DNA of 64,000 bases from positions 620,001 to 684,000 of the forward strand of contig NZ_CP019445.1 of NCBI RefSeq assembly GCF_001975225.1, read 5' to 3'. This stretch comes from Kosakonia cowanii JCM 10956 = DSM 18146 (lineage in GTDB: Bacteria > Pseudomonadota > Gammaproteobacteria > Enterobacterales > Enterobacteriaceae). Shown here one piece after another: positions 1 through 8,327 of the stretch (position 1 is its first letter; every line of letters starts with the position of its first letter). Below the pieces are notes generated by a model, which worked only from the letters and a program-made list of their open reading frames with translations, made no database searches and was not told the origin of the DNA. The translations under genes and the position numbers were made by a program.

Positions 1-831
1 CAAGATAGCCAAAAAGCGTGGCAGCGTTTCGACTCGTATCGTCTTCAGTTAACTGACATTGAGCAACAACTAGAGCAAGCAGCCGCCAATATTGCGCGCG
101 CACCGGAAGACGACCAGTTAATGGATATCTTTGACAAGCTGCGCGAGCTTGATAAAGAGCGTGAGAAAAAACGCCAGGAATATATATCTCTGCTTGATGA
201 AGCCAGAAAAATAAAGCAACAACAGCTAGATTGCGTACGTAAAATCCAGAAAAACCATGATCTTGCGCGTAATCAGCATGGTTCTAACAGCGCATTGAGA
301 AACGCACAAGAAGCTATTAACTTGCTTAGCCGATACAGTGACGTCTTAACACAAGCACGAGTAAAAACGCTGGCAACAAACTTTGAAAATGCCTACAGAA
401 AATTAGCGCGGAAGGAAGATCTGCAATTAAATGCCCATATCAACCCAGATACATTTGATGTCGAATTGGTTGATGAAAATGGCTCAGTCATTAATCGCAA
501 ATTACTTTCTGCGGGCGAAAAGCAAATTTATGCCATTGCCATTCTTGAGGCGTTAGCAAAAACATCTGGGCGTGACTTGCCTGTGATTATTGATACGCCA
601 TTAGGCCGTCTTGACTCACAGCATAGGGATAAATTGATCAATCATTATTTCCCTGAAGCCAGCCATCAGGTCGTATTGTTATCAACAGATACCGAAGTGG
701 ATGAGCGCTATTTCGTTGACAGGCTGCGGGATGACATTTCGCATGCTTATGAAATTGTGTTTAACGCGCGTACCAAATCCTCTTCACTGAAACCAGGTTA
801 TTTCTGGGAATTAACTAAGGAGGCAATCTGA
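1..831 (+). CDS. dndD: DNA phosphorothioation ATPase DndD, C-terminal part (5' end outside window)
   Basis: The frame is open from base 1, so the gene begins before the window; 276 C-terminal residues are visible, against about 660 in the usual protein. The visible part is a charged coiled coil followed by the second half of an SMC/RecN-like ABC ATPase. It has an LSAGEKQ signature, a Walker B stretch ending IIDTPLGRLD (about residues 194-206 of the visible part) and a late LLSTDTEV segment. DndD is the ATPase that works with DndC and DndE to put sulfur into the DNA backbone. Its TGA overlaps the dndE ATG by one base, so the two genes are translationally coupled. The upstream genes dndB and dndC are expected left of the window but cannot be seen. 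Confidence 0.9.
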   Translation, partial: QDSQKAWQRFDSYRLQLTDIEQQLEQAAANIARAPEDDQLMDIFDKLRELDKEREKKRQEYISLLDEARKIKQQQLDCVRKIQKNHDLARNQHGSNSALRNAQEAINLLSRYSDVLTQARVKTLATNFENAYRKLARKEDLQLNAHINPDTFDVELVDENGSVINRKLLSAGEKQIYAIAILEALAKTSGRDLPVIIDTPLGRLDSQHRDKLINHYFPEASHQVVLLSTDTEVDERYFVDRLRDDISHAYEIVFNARTKSSSLKPGYFWELTKEAI

Positions 832-1184
832 TGCTCCCTAATCGCATGCAACTGAGCCGCCAGACAGAAGAGCAGCTCAAAAGATTGAAAGGCTACACTG
901 GCGTCACCCCAAATGTGGCCGCACGTTTAGCTTTTTTTCGCTCAGTTGAGAGCGAATTTCGTTATTCACCAGAAAGAGATACTAAGAAACTAGATGGCTC
1001 TTTAGTGCTGGATAAAATAACGTGGTTAGGTGAGACCCTTCAGGCTACGGAATTAGTGCTTAAGATGTTATATCCACATATTGAGCAGAAAGAAGCTATT
1101 AAAGCATGGGCTGCCCATGTGGAAGACGGAATCTCAGCACTAAGAAATTATAAATCTATGAAAGAATTCAGCATTGCTTTATAA
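831..1184 (+). CDS. dndE: DNA sulfur modification protein DndE
   Basis: This 117-residue protein has the usual DndE length and begins MLPNRMQLSRQTEEQLKRL. DndE is a small, mostly helical DNA-binding protein required with DndC and DndD for phosphorothioate modification. It binds nicked double-stranded DNA in studied homologues. The start is fixed by a strong ribosome site, aaggaggc at about 817-823, and by the one-base overlap with dndD. It is the last gene of the modification operon: a symmetrical terminator follows, and the next gene faces the other way. The dptFGH restriction genes that often accompany dnd operons do not follow in this direction. Confidence 0.88.
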   Translation: MLPNRMQLSRQTEEQLKRLKGYTGVTPNVAARLAFFRSVESEFRYSPERDTKKLDGSLVLDKITWLGETLQATELVLKMLYPHIEQKEAIKAWAAHVEDGISALRNYKSMKEFSIAL

Positions 1185-1188
1185 GTAT

Positions 1189-1214
1189 AAAAAGCCCTCA
1201 TATGAGGGCTTTTT
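1189..1214. terminator. Bidirectional terminator between dndE and the DUF262/DUF1524 gene
   Basis: A perfect inverted repeat with 13-base arms, aaaaagccctcat and its complement, ends in T-runs on both strands. It lies just after the dndE stop and just before the stop of the convergent gene, so it can end both transcripts. Confidence 0.9.
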
Positions 1215-1223
1215 AATTGATAG

Positions 1224-2987
1224 TTATGGATATGATAAAGGCCATATACTTGGCGCTTTATTAGCTAGCCGCGTTCCTCTTTCCTCAATAATATCCACTC
1301 CCCAATAACCACCAACTTCAGATAGCTTATATATTTCCTTGGTCTCAGGAAATATAGAATCTGAATAGTGATTTATTTTTTCAGAAAATATTTTGTTTTT
1401 AATACTCTGATTAATTTGTTTATGTAGTAATGTTAAATTGCCTAGACTATATATATAATCTTTTGCAAAAGTACCATACGGCAAGATGAATTTCGAATCT
1501 TTCTCCCAATGAGTACTGTTTTGGGGGAGTACGTGTTCTAAATGAACCTCGTTGTAATTAGGTATACTTTGATTTTTATTATCATAAAGATAACACTTTG
1601 AAAGAATATATTTAGCTATTTGATTATCTTGCGCCTTATATTGACGCATTGCCATAATAAAAGCATCATCTCCGACCTTATCATCGTGACTAAAGAAAGG
1701 TTCGATCGCATTTGCCACATCAGCTTTCGTTGATAAGCGTTTAATCACCTCGTCAAAAACTTTTTTAGCTCCACCAACTGAATAATCGCAGATTGTAATC
1801 CATCTAAAGAGGAACGATAGACTCAGCTTCGCTAACAACGTTACTAAGTCCCTCCTGGAATTATATGAATACATTAGCAACGGTAAACATGTGGTGTATT
1901 TCAATGTGTTAATCTCACCACAATATTTCAAAAAATCATCTTTACTAGATAGGTTAATACAAGAAGGAAAGCAAAGATCACTTGAGGCATAATTGGAGAA
2001 ATCGATCGCAGTATCTTTTAAATCTTTTGAAAACAGTAAAATATCCGTTGCGCTGTCGATATGAGCACCAATATTTTTGTACAATTCTTTTTTAGTGATA
2101 TTCGTACCTTGTATAGCTTCCCAATATACTCTAAGGAAATCCACAGGAGATAGTCTACTTGACTCCACTGCAGATATCATGGTTTCCCAATTATCAAGAA
2201 TAGTTTCATTTTTTTCTTCTGAACCACCACCCTTCATGAGTATTTTATTTTTAAGTAAATCTGCAACGCTTAGGTCCATACCTTTTGAATTCAAAGATTC
2301 AAATAATAAAAAAGCATCATAGTCATTTTCAACTTCAATGGTTATAAATTTTAACTTTTTCACCACATGAATCAATGTGCTATATATTTCTTGTAACGCA
2401 TTTTTCCCTGTGAAATCGCCGTTGATTTTCTTATTGAATGTTTTTTTTGTTTTGATAAGTCTACCATCGCTTTTATTAACTTTAAACTTCGACTCATCAA
2501 CCGGAAAGGTATCCTTACCTTCATCTCTGATAATGGACTCAAAGAGTTCATTATTTTTCTTATTTAATTTGAGGTAATAATTATCAGGTTCACTCGGTTC
2601 TCTTAACCGTGCCCTAGCGATCTTGGCAATTTTAGCAGACAATTCCATTGATGAATTATTACGCTCAACATCTTTCAATATATCTGGATTTACAGGGAAA
2701 GACTCTCCTAAGCAAGCAAGGACATAAAAAAGAATAGAAAAAGTAGCAAGTCGTTGCTGTCCATCAACTATATCGAATAGATCTGAATCTTTAGCATGTT
2801 TTTTTAAGACTATTGTTCCCATGAAATATTCTGATTGCTGCTTGTGGGAAATGACTATATCGTCCCATAAGGTCTCAACCTCATTTACCGACCATGAGTA
2901 ATCTCGCTGGTAATCAGGTACAATATATTTTGTTTCAAGACCAGTTAATATTTTTTCAAGGCTTTTGCTTTCAGGGGTTATATTCAT
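1224..2987 (-). CDS. DUF262/DUF1524 protein, SspE/GmrSD-like putative modification-dependent restriction nuclease
   Basis: This 587-residue protein has two recognisable ends. The N-terminus is a DUF262 (ParB-like NTPase) domain with PDYQRDYSW at residues 24-32 and DGQQR at 75-79. The C-terminus is a DUF1524 HNH-type nuclease domain with HLEHVLPQ at about 482-489 and an LGNLTLL segment after it. The same layout occurs in SspE, a phosphorothioate-sensing defence nuclease whose DGQQR motif supports NTPase activity, and in GmrSD-type type IV enzymes. Its position beside dndDE suggests it recognises the DNA mark or its absence; that is inference. The gene is clearly more AT-rich than the core chromosome. 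The ribosome site before the ATG at 2987 is weak. Other DUF262/DUF1524 proteins act in unrelated defence systems, so the partner assignment is not certain. Confidence 0.82.
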   Translation of the reverse strand: MNITPESKSLEKILTGLETKYIVPDYQRDYSWSVNEVETLWDDIVISHKQQSEYFMGTIVLKKHAKDSDLFDIVDGQQRLATFSILFYVLACLGESFPVNPDILKDVERNNSSMELSAKIAKIARARLREPSEPDNYYLKLNKKNNELFESIIRDEGKDTFPVDESKFKVNKSDGRLIKTKKTFNKKINGDFTGKNALQEIYSTLIHVVKKLKFITIEVENDYDAFLLFESLNSKGMDLSVADLLKNKILMKGGGSEEKNETILDNWETMISAVESSRLSPVDFLRVYWEAIQGTNITKKELYKNIGAHIDSATDILLFSKDLKDTAIDFSNYASSDLCFPSCINLSSKDDFLKYCGEINTLKYTTCLPLLMYSYNSRRDLVTLLAKLSLSFLFRWITICDYSVGGAKKVFDEVIKRLSTKADVANAIEPFFSHDDKVGDDAFIMAMRQYKAQDNQIAKYILSKCYLYDNKNQSIPNYNEVHLEHVLPQNSTHWEKDSKFILPYGTFAKDYIYSLGNLTLLHKQINQSIKNKIFSEKINHYSDSIFPETKEIYKLSEVGGYWGVDIIEERGTRLANKAPSIWPLSYP

Positions 2988-3114
2988 TTAAACTAACACT
3001 CAAATATATTTTACGAAAATAAATTCCTCACTTTGAAACATGAGGGATTAATTAAACTAGCAAAATATGTGGTCATCGTATCAGGAAACATAATTCAATA
3101 TATTCCAAAATAGA

Positions 3115-3450
3115 CTACCTATATTTCGCTATAATTCTCATCACTTTAAAAAAAACAAAATTCGCAACATCCAGATGAAAATTAAGTCGCTTTCGATAAC
3201 GCGAATTTGCCTTAAAGTGCTTCAATATCTCTGGCTTCCCATCACCACCACCTCCACATAAAAAAATGATTTCTCCATCATCCGCTCGATCAAGATATCG
3301 TTGCAAATCGGATTCAATTTCCTGTTGAACAAAGAGTTGTTCCTTCAGTTTATCGAACTCATCTTTCTTACGCTCGGTGACAGTGGTAACGGAAAAGGAA
3401 GATGATTTTGCGAGTACATTCAAGGCGTTACGTAAAGTTATTGCGCCCAT
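3115..3450 (-). pseudogene. Truncated remnant resembling the N-terminus of DptF (DndF) with a damaged P-loop
   Basis: About 111 residues are open from an ATG at 3450, which has an AGGGA ribosome site about 10 bases upstream; the frame also runs further upstream but that part looks non-conserved. The order LRNALNVLAKSS, then IIFLCGGGGDGKPEIL, then FHLDVA resembles the start of DptF, the NTPase of the phosphorothioate-dependent restriction system. The P-loop reads GGGGDGKP, so the Ser/Thr that should follow the Lys is Pro. The frame stops at about 3115 where the family continues for several hundred residues, and the sequence after FHLDVA no longer looks family-like. I read this as a decayed leftover of a dptF gene. 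The family match is from memory of the motif order and is not proven. Confidence 0.6.
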
Positions 3451-3806
3451 AACAACATTGTCCCTGGCAAAAAATGATAACCATTTTATATAAATGTGAG
3501 CTTTAACTCCACCCAACATTGTATATTTGAAGTGACATATCACGCATATTTATATCTTACTGTCAGCTTTGGCTCATAAGTGCCTACTATTTTAAGGGGG
3601 GAGCGCATCCTTCTTGGATATATACTATTTCGCCAGATGACTATCACACGTTAGATATGTCTTAGAATCCAATATCGATTCGATTTTTATTTACGTTGCA
3701 GCGCCGTATCTGAACTAAAGCGAAATCATGCTTACAAGTAATAAAATCGGCGGTATGAAGAGCAAGAAGTTTGAAGGAACAGTAAGAAAATGCAGATTTC
3801 AGAAAC
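3451..3806. other. AT-rich island end without a gene
   Basis: Between the dptF-like remnant and the leuX terminator I see no coding frame with a ribosome site, no integrase and no terminal repeat. The stretch is AT-rich like the rest of the island side. An integrase would normally sit next to the tRNA here, so it is either lost or at the other end of the island, outside the window. Confidence 0.6.
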
Positions 3807-3835
3807 AAAAAAACCGCTTCAATGCGGCTTTTTTA
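3807..3835 (-). terminator. Terminator of leuX
   Basis: On the minus strand a GCCGC stem pairs with GCGGT around a short loop, with A-runs before it and a T-run after it. It begins about 8 bases after the tRNA 3' end and fits a rho-independent terminator for leuX. Confidence 0.8.
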
Positions 3836-3842
3836 CATCTTT

Positions 3843-3927
3843 TGGTGCCGAAGGCCGGACTCGAACCGGCACGTATTTCTACGGTTGATTTTGAATCAAC
3901 TGCGTCTACCGATTTCGCCACTCCGGC
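3843..3927 (-). tRNA. leuX: tRNA-Leu (anticodon CAA)
   Basis: The 85-base gene folds as a class II tRNA with a long variable arm. The anticodon loop reads TTCAAAA with CAA in the anticodon position, and the CCA end is encoded. It is nearly identical to E. coli leuX. The acceptor stem is 5' GCCGGAG against 3' CTTCGGC, so position 5 pairs with 68 as G-U rather than a Watson-Crick pair. leuX is a common island integration site and the 3' end here faces the dnd island, so the 3' half may have been supplied by the incoming element. Confidence 0.96.
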
Positions 3928-3954
3928 ACGGAAGGGGATGCGGAAACGTGTTGG

Positions 3955-3982
3955 ATTATACCTGCCATCGAGGGCTATGCAA
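3955..3982 (-). promoter_or_regulatory. leuX promoter
   Basis: On the minus strand TTGCAT and a perfect TATAAT are 16 bases apart, with the -10 ending 27 bases before the mature tRNA 5' end. This is a good sigma-70 promoter for leuX. Confidence 0.8.
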
Positions 3983-4110
3983 GTCACTATCCTGCAGCCC
4001 TCTGCTAAGTGATGAAAAAAACAGCGTAATAGTAAACTGCTGCGCCTGCCTCGTTAACCCGGCGGCATATCTTTTATATGCGACCATCACGAAAAATCGG
4101 CCTCTTCAGG

Positions 4111-4566
4111 CTAACCCGCCTGCAAAAAAAGCGCCCGCTCCGCTTCGCGCCGCCGTGTCAGGCCTGGCAGCACTCTGCCGCCCGCTTTGTTCCATCGCAG
4201 AAACTGGTCGGCGGCCTGCGTATATTCGCCCTGATTTAACAGCTTGAGCAGCGTTGAGCTCTGCAAGTTCCCGGCACCGAGATTGAAGGTAAACGACACC
4301 AGCGCGTCGAACTGATCCTGGTCGAGATCGACCGTCACCAGCCGGTGCACGCCGCGCTCGCTCGTCTGCAAATCCTTGCGCAGCAGCGCGTCAGCCTCCG
4401 CTTCGGTAATCGGGCGGGGAAAGTTCTCGTTCGGCAGGATCAGGTGCCCGTAACCAATGGTCCACTTGCCGACGGCATCGCGATACTTCTCCAGCCTTAG
4501 CCCTTCAAAGGATTTGATTAATGCGACGCCAGCATCGCCGGTGTGTTGCGGTTGATTCGCCATCAT
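4111..4566 (-). CDS. Phage-type lysozyme (GH24, T4/P22 endolysin family)
   Basis: The 151-residue protein carries the full GH24 catalytic set. Counting from the ATG at 4566, Glu21, Asp30 and Thr36 keep exactly the 9 and 15 residue spacings of T4 lysozyme Glu11-Asp20-Thr26, followed by IGYGH. It would cleave the MurNAc-GlcNAc bond of peptidoglycan. The start is chosen because CAGGAG lies 5 bases upstream of two adjacent ATGs; a longer frame to 4644 has no such site. There is no signal peptide or signal-anchor helix, and no holin or spanin gene beside it, so export is unexplained. It stands alone between leuX and ahr and is probably a domesticated prophage leftover. Confidence 0.9.
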   Translation of the reverse strand: MMANQPQHTGDAGVALIKSFEGLRLEKYRDAVGKWTIGYGHLILPNENFPRPITEAEADALLRKDLQTSERGVHRLVTVDLDQDQFDALVSFTFNLGAGNLQSSTLLKLLNQGEYTQAADQFLRWNKAGGRVLPGLTRRREAERALFLQAG

Positions 4567-4811
4567 CGTTGCTCCTGTAGAGAGAGAATGGCGCTGAGCG
4601 TTGACTGCGCGTTGCGCCCTTATTTGAGGATGGTTCGGACACATCGTGTTGCAAAGTCGCCACGGCTTAATAAGAGGATGGAAAATCCTAAAAAACGCGG
4701 CTTTCAGAGCAATCGCTTAACGAAACGGGCGGTATGCACAGCCGCAGGCTGCCAGAGCGGCGGCAGATGCCCTACACTTCAAGCGTCTCCCTCAACATAA
4801 AGGAATCCGTG

Positions 4812-5831
4812 ATGAGCATCATCAAAAACTACGCCGCGCCACAGGCTGGCGCCGAGCTTGAGCTTCAGGAATACGATGCAGGCCCGCTGGCGGCTGAAGA
4901 TGTTGAAGTCGCCGTGGATTATTGCGGGATCTGCCACTCTGACCTGTCGATGATCGACAACGAATGGGGCTTCTCCCAGTATCCGCTGGTTGCCGGGCAT
5001 GAAGTGATTGGCCACGTGGTGGCACTGGGTGACGCCGCGCAGAACAAAGGGCTGAAAGTGGGCCAGCGCGTTGGTATCGGCTGGACAGCGCACAGCTGCG
5101 GCCACTGCGACGCCTGTATCGACGGTAACCAGATCAACTGCCTGGAAGGCGCGGTGCCGACCATTCTGAACCGCGGCGGCTTCGCTGATAAAATCCGCGC
5201 TGGCTGGCAGTGGGTGATTCCCCTGCCTGACAGCATTGATATTGAAACCGCCGGTCCGCTGCTGTGTGGCGGCATCACCGTCTTTAAACCGCTACTGATG
5301 CACAACGTCACCGCTACCAGCCGCGTTGGTGTGATCGGTATTGGTGGTCTGGGCCATATCGCCATCAAGCTGCTGCGCGCGATGGGCTGCGAAGTGACGG
5401 CGTTTAGCTCGAACCCGGCAAAAGAGGCGGAAGTGCGTCTGATGGGCGCGGATTATGTGGTCAACAGCCGCGATCCGGAAGCGCTGAAAGCGCGCGCGGG
5501 TCAGTACGATCTCATCATCAACACCGTTAACGTCGATCTTGACTGGCTGCCCTTCTTCGAAGCGCTGGCGCACGGCGGGCATTTCCACACCGTTGGTGCC
5601 GTGATGAAGCCGCTGGAAGTACCGGCCTTTACGCTGATTGGCGGCGATCGCAGCGTCTCCGGCTCCGCAACCGGTACGCCGTACGAGTTGCGTAAGCTGA
5701 TGAAGTTTGCCGGTCGTGCGAAGGTTGCGCCGACCATCGAGATGTTCCCGATGTCGCAGATCAACGAAGCGTTGCAGCATGTGCGCGACGGTAAAGCGCG
5801 TTACCGCGTGGTGTTGAAAGCGGATTTTTAA
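4812..5831 (+). CDS. ahr: NADPH-dependent aldehyde reductase Ahr (YjgB), zinc alcohol dehydrogenase family
   Basis: The 339-residue protein matches the length and sequence pattern of E. coli Ahr, which reduces a broad range of aldehydes to alcohols with NADPH in the cytosol. Catalytic-zinc residues are visible at Cys38 and the GHE motif near 60. The structural zinc loop reads [15 protein letters not shown], and the Rossmann motif is [11 protein letters not shown]. The ATG at 4812 is chosen over an in-frame ATG at 4734 because it gives the family N-terminus [10 protein letters not shown] and follows an aaagga ribosome site. The gene is monocistronic; a hairpin at 5840-5866 follows. In E. coli the same gene lies next to leuX. 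Confidence 0.93.
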   Translation: MSIIKNYAAPQAGAELELQEYDAGPLAAEDVEVAVDYCGICHSDLSMIDNEWGFSQYPLVAGHEVIGHVVALGDAAQNKGLKVGQRVGIGWTAHSCGHCDACIDGNQINCLEGAVPTILNRGGFADKIRAGWQWVIPLPDSIDIETAGPLLCGGITVFKPLLMHNVTATSRVGVIGIGGLGHIAIKLLRAMGCEVTAFSSNPAKEAEVRLMGADYVVNSRDPEALKARAGQYDLIINTVNVDLDWLPFFEALAHGGHFHTVGAVMKPLEVPAFTLIGGDRSVSGSATGTPYELRKLMKFAGRAKVAPTIEMFPMSQINEALQHVRDGKARYRVVLKADF

Positions 5832-5839
5832 GCCGTTTA

Positions 5840-5866
5840 GCCCGGTGAGCGTCAATGCCGCCGGGC
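5840..5866 (+). terminator. Hairpin after ahr, possible terminator
   Basis: GCCCGG pairs with CCGGGC around a GC-containing loop directly after the ahr stop. No T-run follows, so termination is only possible, not shown. Confidence 0.4.
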
Positions 5867-5908
5867 AGGTTTAACGCCGGACGGCACGTTGTTGAGCGTG
5901 CGGGTTAA

Positions 5909-6030
5909 ATGCCGGATGGCGCGTAAACGCTTATCCGGCCTACGCGGTTTCAGCCAGCCGCATAATCACATGCCGTTTGAGCAGGGCGCACAATCACGTA
6001 GGCCGGATAAGGCGAAGCCGCCATCCGGCA
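5909..6030. repeat. Pair of REP palindromes (BIME) between ahr and dhaKL
   Basis: Two inverted REP units are visible at 5909-5944 (gccggatggc...ttatccggcctacg) and 5997-6030 (cgtaggccggataagg...gccatccggca). They lie head to head between convergent genes. A separate GC-rich hairpin, gtgcccggtg against its complement at 6034-6056, may end the dhaKL transcript. Confidence 0.88.
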
Positions 6031-6062
6031 ACTGTGCCCGGTGAACCACCGGGCACCTCTTC

Positions 6063-7700
6063 CTATTTCCCTATCGCGGCAAACACTTCGGCAATCGCTA
6101 CTGCGCCGGGATCGGTCACGCCCTCAAGGTTCTCACTGTTGACGTAAGATGAACGCCCCGCGCCCGCTTTCTGCATGGTGGCGGTGCTCTCTGCCCCTTT
6201 CTGCGCGGCATCGATGGCAGCGGCTAATCCGCGATCGCGCAGGGCTTCCAGCGCCGGTTGTAGCGCATCGATCAGCGTGCGGTCGCCGAGATCCGCCCCG
6301 CCATAGTGTTTCATCTGCTTTAACCCCAGCAGCAGCGCGTCGGGCAACGGCGTGGCGTTATGCACCGCCTGGCCTGCGGCGGTAAAGAAGATCGACATCA
6401 GCACGCCGCTGGAGCCACCCATCACCGTCGCCAGCCGCTCGCCAATCAGTTGCAGCAGCTGCGCGGTGTTGTTCAGCGGCAGCGCGTTCTGCTCCAGCAG
6501 GCGCTTGATCTCGCGCGCACCTTCGGCAAAGGTCGAGCCGGTATCACCATCGCCCACTTTCGCATCCAGCGCGTTGAGGCGGTTTTCCAGGTCGATGAGC
6601 GTCTGCGCAGCAGTGCCGACCAGCGCTTTTACCTGCGGGTTATCGGAAGGCTCAATCTCCAGCCCGGTGTAAACGGCTTTGTGCGGCTGGGTTTTCATCG
6701 GCGCGAAGGCGACCGGTTTCTGCCAGCCAACGGTCTGCACCTCGGCGCAGAGCGCCTGCTCAAACTCATCCGTTAAGCGCAGCAGCGAAAGGGAGAAGCC
6801 TTTCATATCGAGCGAACTGACCAGCGGCGCGGGGCCAATCAGGTAGGCCAGTTGATCTTTCAGCGCCGAATGGGCCAGCTCTTTGGTCAGCAGCGCCATC
6901 TCCAGCGCGGAGACGCCGCCGAGGTTGTTAATCAGCACCGCCACACGATCGTTACCCACCGCCGCGCGCAGCGGTTCGACCAGCGTATCGATCAGCGATT
7001 TGCTGTTATGGGTCTCAAGGGTACTCGCGCCCGGCTCTCCGTGAATGCCGAGGCCAAGCTCAACGTGGCCCTGCTGAATGCGCCCCTCTTCGCTGTCGCT
7101 GCCCGGCAGGTTGCAGCTCTCCATCGCCAGACCGAGGCTGTAGACGTTGTCGCAGGCCTGCTGAGCGAGGTCGCGCACTTCGCTCAGGGATTTGCCCTGC
7201 TCTGCGGCGTAACCGGCAATTTTGTGCACCAGCGCCGTGCCGGCGATGCCGCGCGGCTGTTTGTTATCAGGCAGCGCGATGTCGTCGGCGACAATCACCA
7301 TCTCCACTTTCAGGCCGTAGCGCTTGGCTTTTTCCGCCGCGAGGCCGAAGTTGAGCCGGTCACCGGTGTAGTTTTTGACAATCAGCAGGCAGCCGCGATC
7401 GCCGGTCACTGCCACAATGGCGTTCAGCACCGCGTCTACGCTCGGTGAAGCAAAGAGATCGCCGCAGACGGCGGCGGTGAGCATGCCTTTGCCGACAAAC
7501 CCGGCGTGGGCCGGTTCATGGCCGGAGCCGCCGCCGGAGATAACCGCTACGCGGCTTTTATCCCAGTCGGCGCGGGCGACGATGCGGATCGCCGGATCGC
7601 TCTCAAGGCGTACAAGGTTGCCATGCGGGGCGGAGATCACCAGCCCTTCGATGGCGTCGTTGACCAGCTGTTTGCGGTCGTTGAAAAAGAATCTGGACAT
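6063..7700 (-). CDS. ATP-dependent dihydroxyacetone kinase, fused DhaK-DhaL type
   Basis: The 545-residue protein joins a substrate-binding DhaK domain and an ATP-binding DhaL domain, as in the Citrobacter freundii enzyme. It would phosphorylate dihydroxyacetone to DHAP with ATP in the cytosol. The DhaK half starts MSRFFFNDRKQLVNDAI and contains GIHGEPG, whose His forms the covalent hemiaminal with the substrate. The DhaL half contains VGDGDTGSTFAEGA for Mg-ATP binding and a VMGGSSG segment. The ATG at 7700 gives the family N-terminus and follows GGAAG. The PTS-dependent form with separate DhaK, DhaL and DhaM subunits is excluded by the fusion. No glycerol dehydrogenase or DhaR regulator gene is adjacent. 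Confidence 0.9.
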   Translation of the reverse strand: MSRFFFNDRKQLVNDAIEGLVISAPHGNLVRLESDPAIRIVARADWDKSRVAVISGGGSGHEPAHAGFVGKGMLTAAVCGDLFASPSVDAVLNAIVAVTGDRGCLLIVKNYTGDRLNFGLAAEKAKRYGLKVEMVIVADDIALPDNKQPRGIAGTALVHKIAGYAAEQGKSLSEVRDLAQQACDNVYSLGLAMESCNLPGSDSEEGRIQQGHVELGLGIHGEPGASTLETHNSKSLIDTLVEPLRAAVGNDRVAVLINNLGGVSALEMALLTKELAHSALKDQLAYLIGPAPLVSSLDMKGFSLSLLRLTDEFEQALCAEVQTVGWQKPVAFAPMKTQPHKAVYTGLEIEPSDNPQVKALVGTAAQTLIDLENRLNALDAKVGDGDTGSTFAEGAREIKRLLEQNALPLNNTAQLLQLIGERLATVMGGSSGVLMSIFFTAAGQAVHNATPLPDALLLGLKQMKHYGGADLGDRTLIDALQPALEALRDRGLAAAIDAAQKGAESTATMQKAGAGRSSYVNSENLEGVTDPGAVAIAEVFAAIGK

Positions 7701-7786
7701 AATCTTCCGGGAGTGTAGTGAAACATCCCTCAAGCATAGCCCGCACCGGGCGCAGCGGGGCAAAGACCAGATTTTACTGAAAGGTA

Positions 7787-8278
7787 TCAGGGCGTGGTGC
7801 GGCCAAAACCGGCGTGGTAACCGTGGGTATTACGCAACTTGTCGAGGCGGTTGCCCTGCCAGAAGGTCATAGCAATCGCCAGCACCAGCAGGCCGCCGTG
7901 CAGGTACATCGCAAGGTGCGTATCAAGGAGGAAAAACCCGGCAATCACCGGTAGCAGTGCGCTCATCCAGAGCTGATCGAGCAGAGTCTCCGCCGCGTTA
8001 AAGCGTGCCAGCACACGATCCGCCTGCGCCTCTTCGGGCGAGCCGCGGCGCACCGTACCAACGGCTTGCGCCAGCGCACCAGCACGGCGGATAAGCCACT
8101 GCACCAGCAGCAGCGCCAGCACCACCACGGCGGCTTCAAAAGCCAGCAGCGCACTGTCGCCCGCAGAAGAGGTCAGCCACTGCCCGCTCAATACGGCCAT
8201 GGTGAAAAGGGCGTTGAGGATGCCGAACAGCAGTGCGGTAGAGAAACGGAGCGCAAAGCGCCTGGCGAGGGAAAACAT
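7787..8278 (-). CDS. Small inner-membrane protein of unknown function, four predicted helices
   Basis: I do not recognise this 163-residue protein. Four hydrophobic stretches are visible at about residues 9-31, 42-64, 98-120 and 122-140. They are separated by a basic and acidic loop that contains RRGSPEEAQADR. The start has a strong AAGGAG ribosome site 6 bases upstream. It follows lptG on the same strand after a terminator-like hairpin and precedes dhaKL by 86 bases, so it may be independently transcribed. No catalytic motif is visible. Confidence 0.75.
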   Translation of the reverse strand: MFSLARRFALRFSTALLFGILNALFTMAVLSGQWLTSSAGDSALLAFEAAVVVLALLLVQWLIRRAGALAQAVGTVRRGSPEEAQADRVLARFNAAETLLDQLWMSALLPVIAGFFLLDTHLAMYLHGGLLVLAIAMTFWQGNRLDKLRNTHGYHAGFGRTTP

Positions 8279-8293
8279 CGTGTGCTCCTTGCA

Positions 8294-8321
8294 AAAAAGA
8301 AGAGAGGCCGCAGCCTCTCTT
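8294..8321 (-). terminator. Terminator after lptFG
   Basis: On the minus strand AAGAGAGGC pairs with GCCTCTCTT around TGCG, followed by CTTTTTTG. It lies between the lptG stop and the ribosome site of the next gene. Confidence 0.8.
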
Positions 8322-8327
8322 GGGGAT

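Noticed and set aside
3451..3842. Integrase gene expected beside leuX
   Set aside because: No open frame with recombinase motifs exists in this stretch on either strand.
3728..4247. Two plus-strand frames across leuX
   Set aside because: They read through the tRNA gene, its promoter and its terminator, and have no conserved protein sequence.
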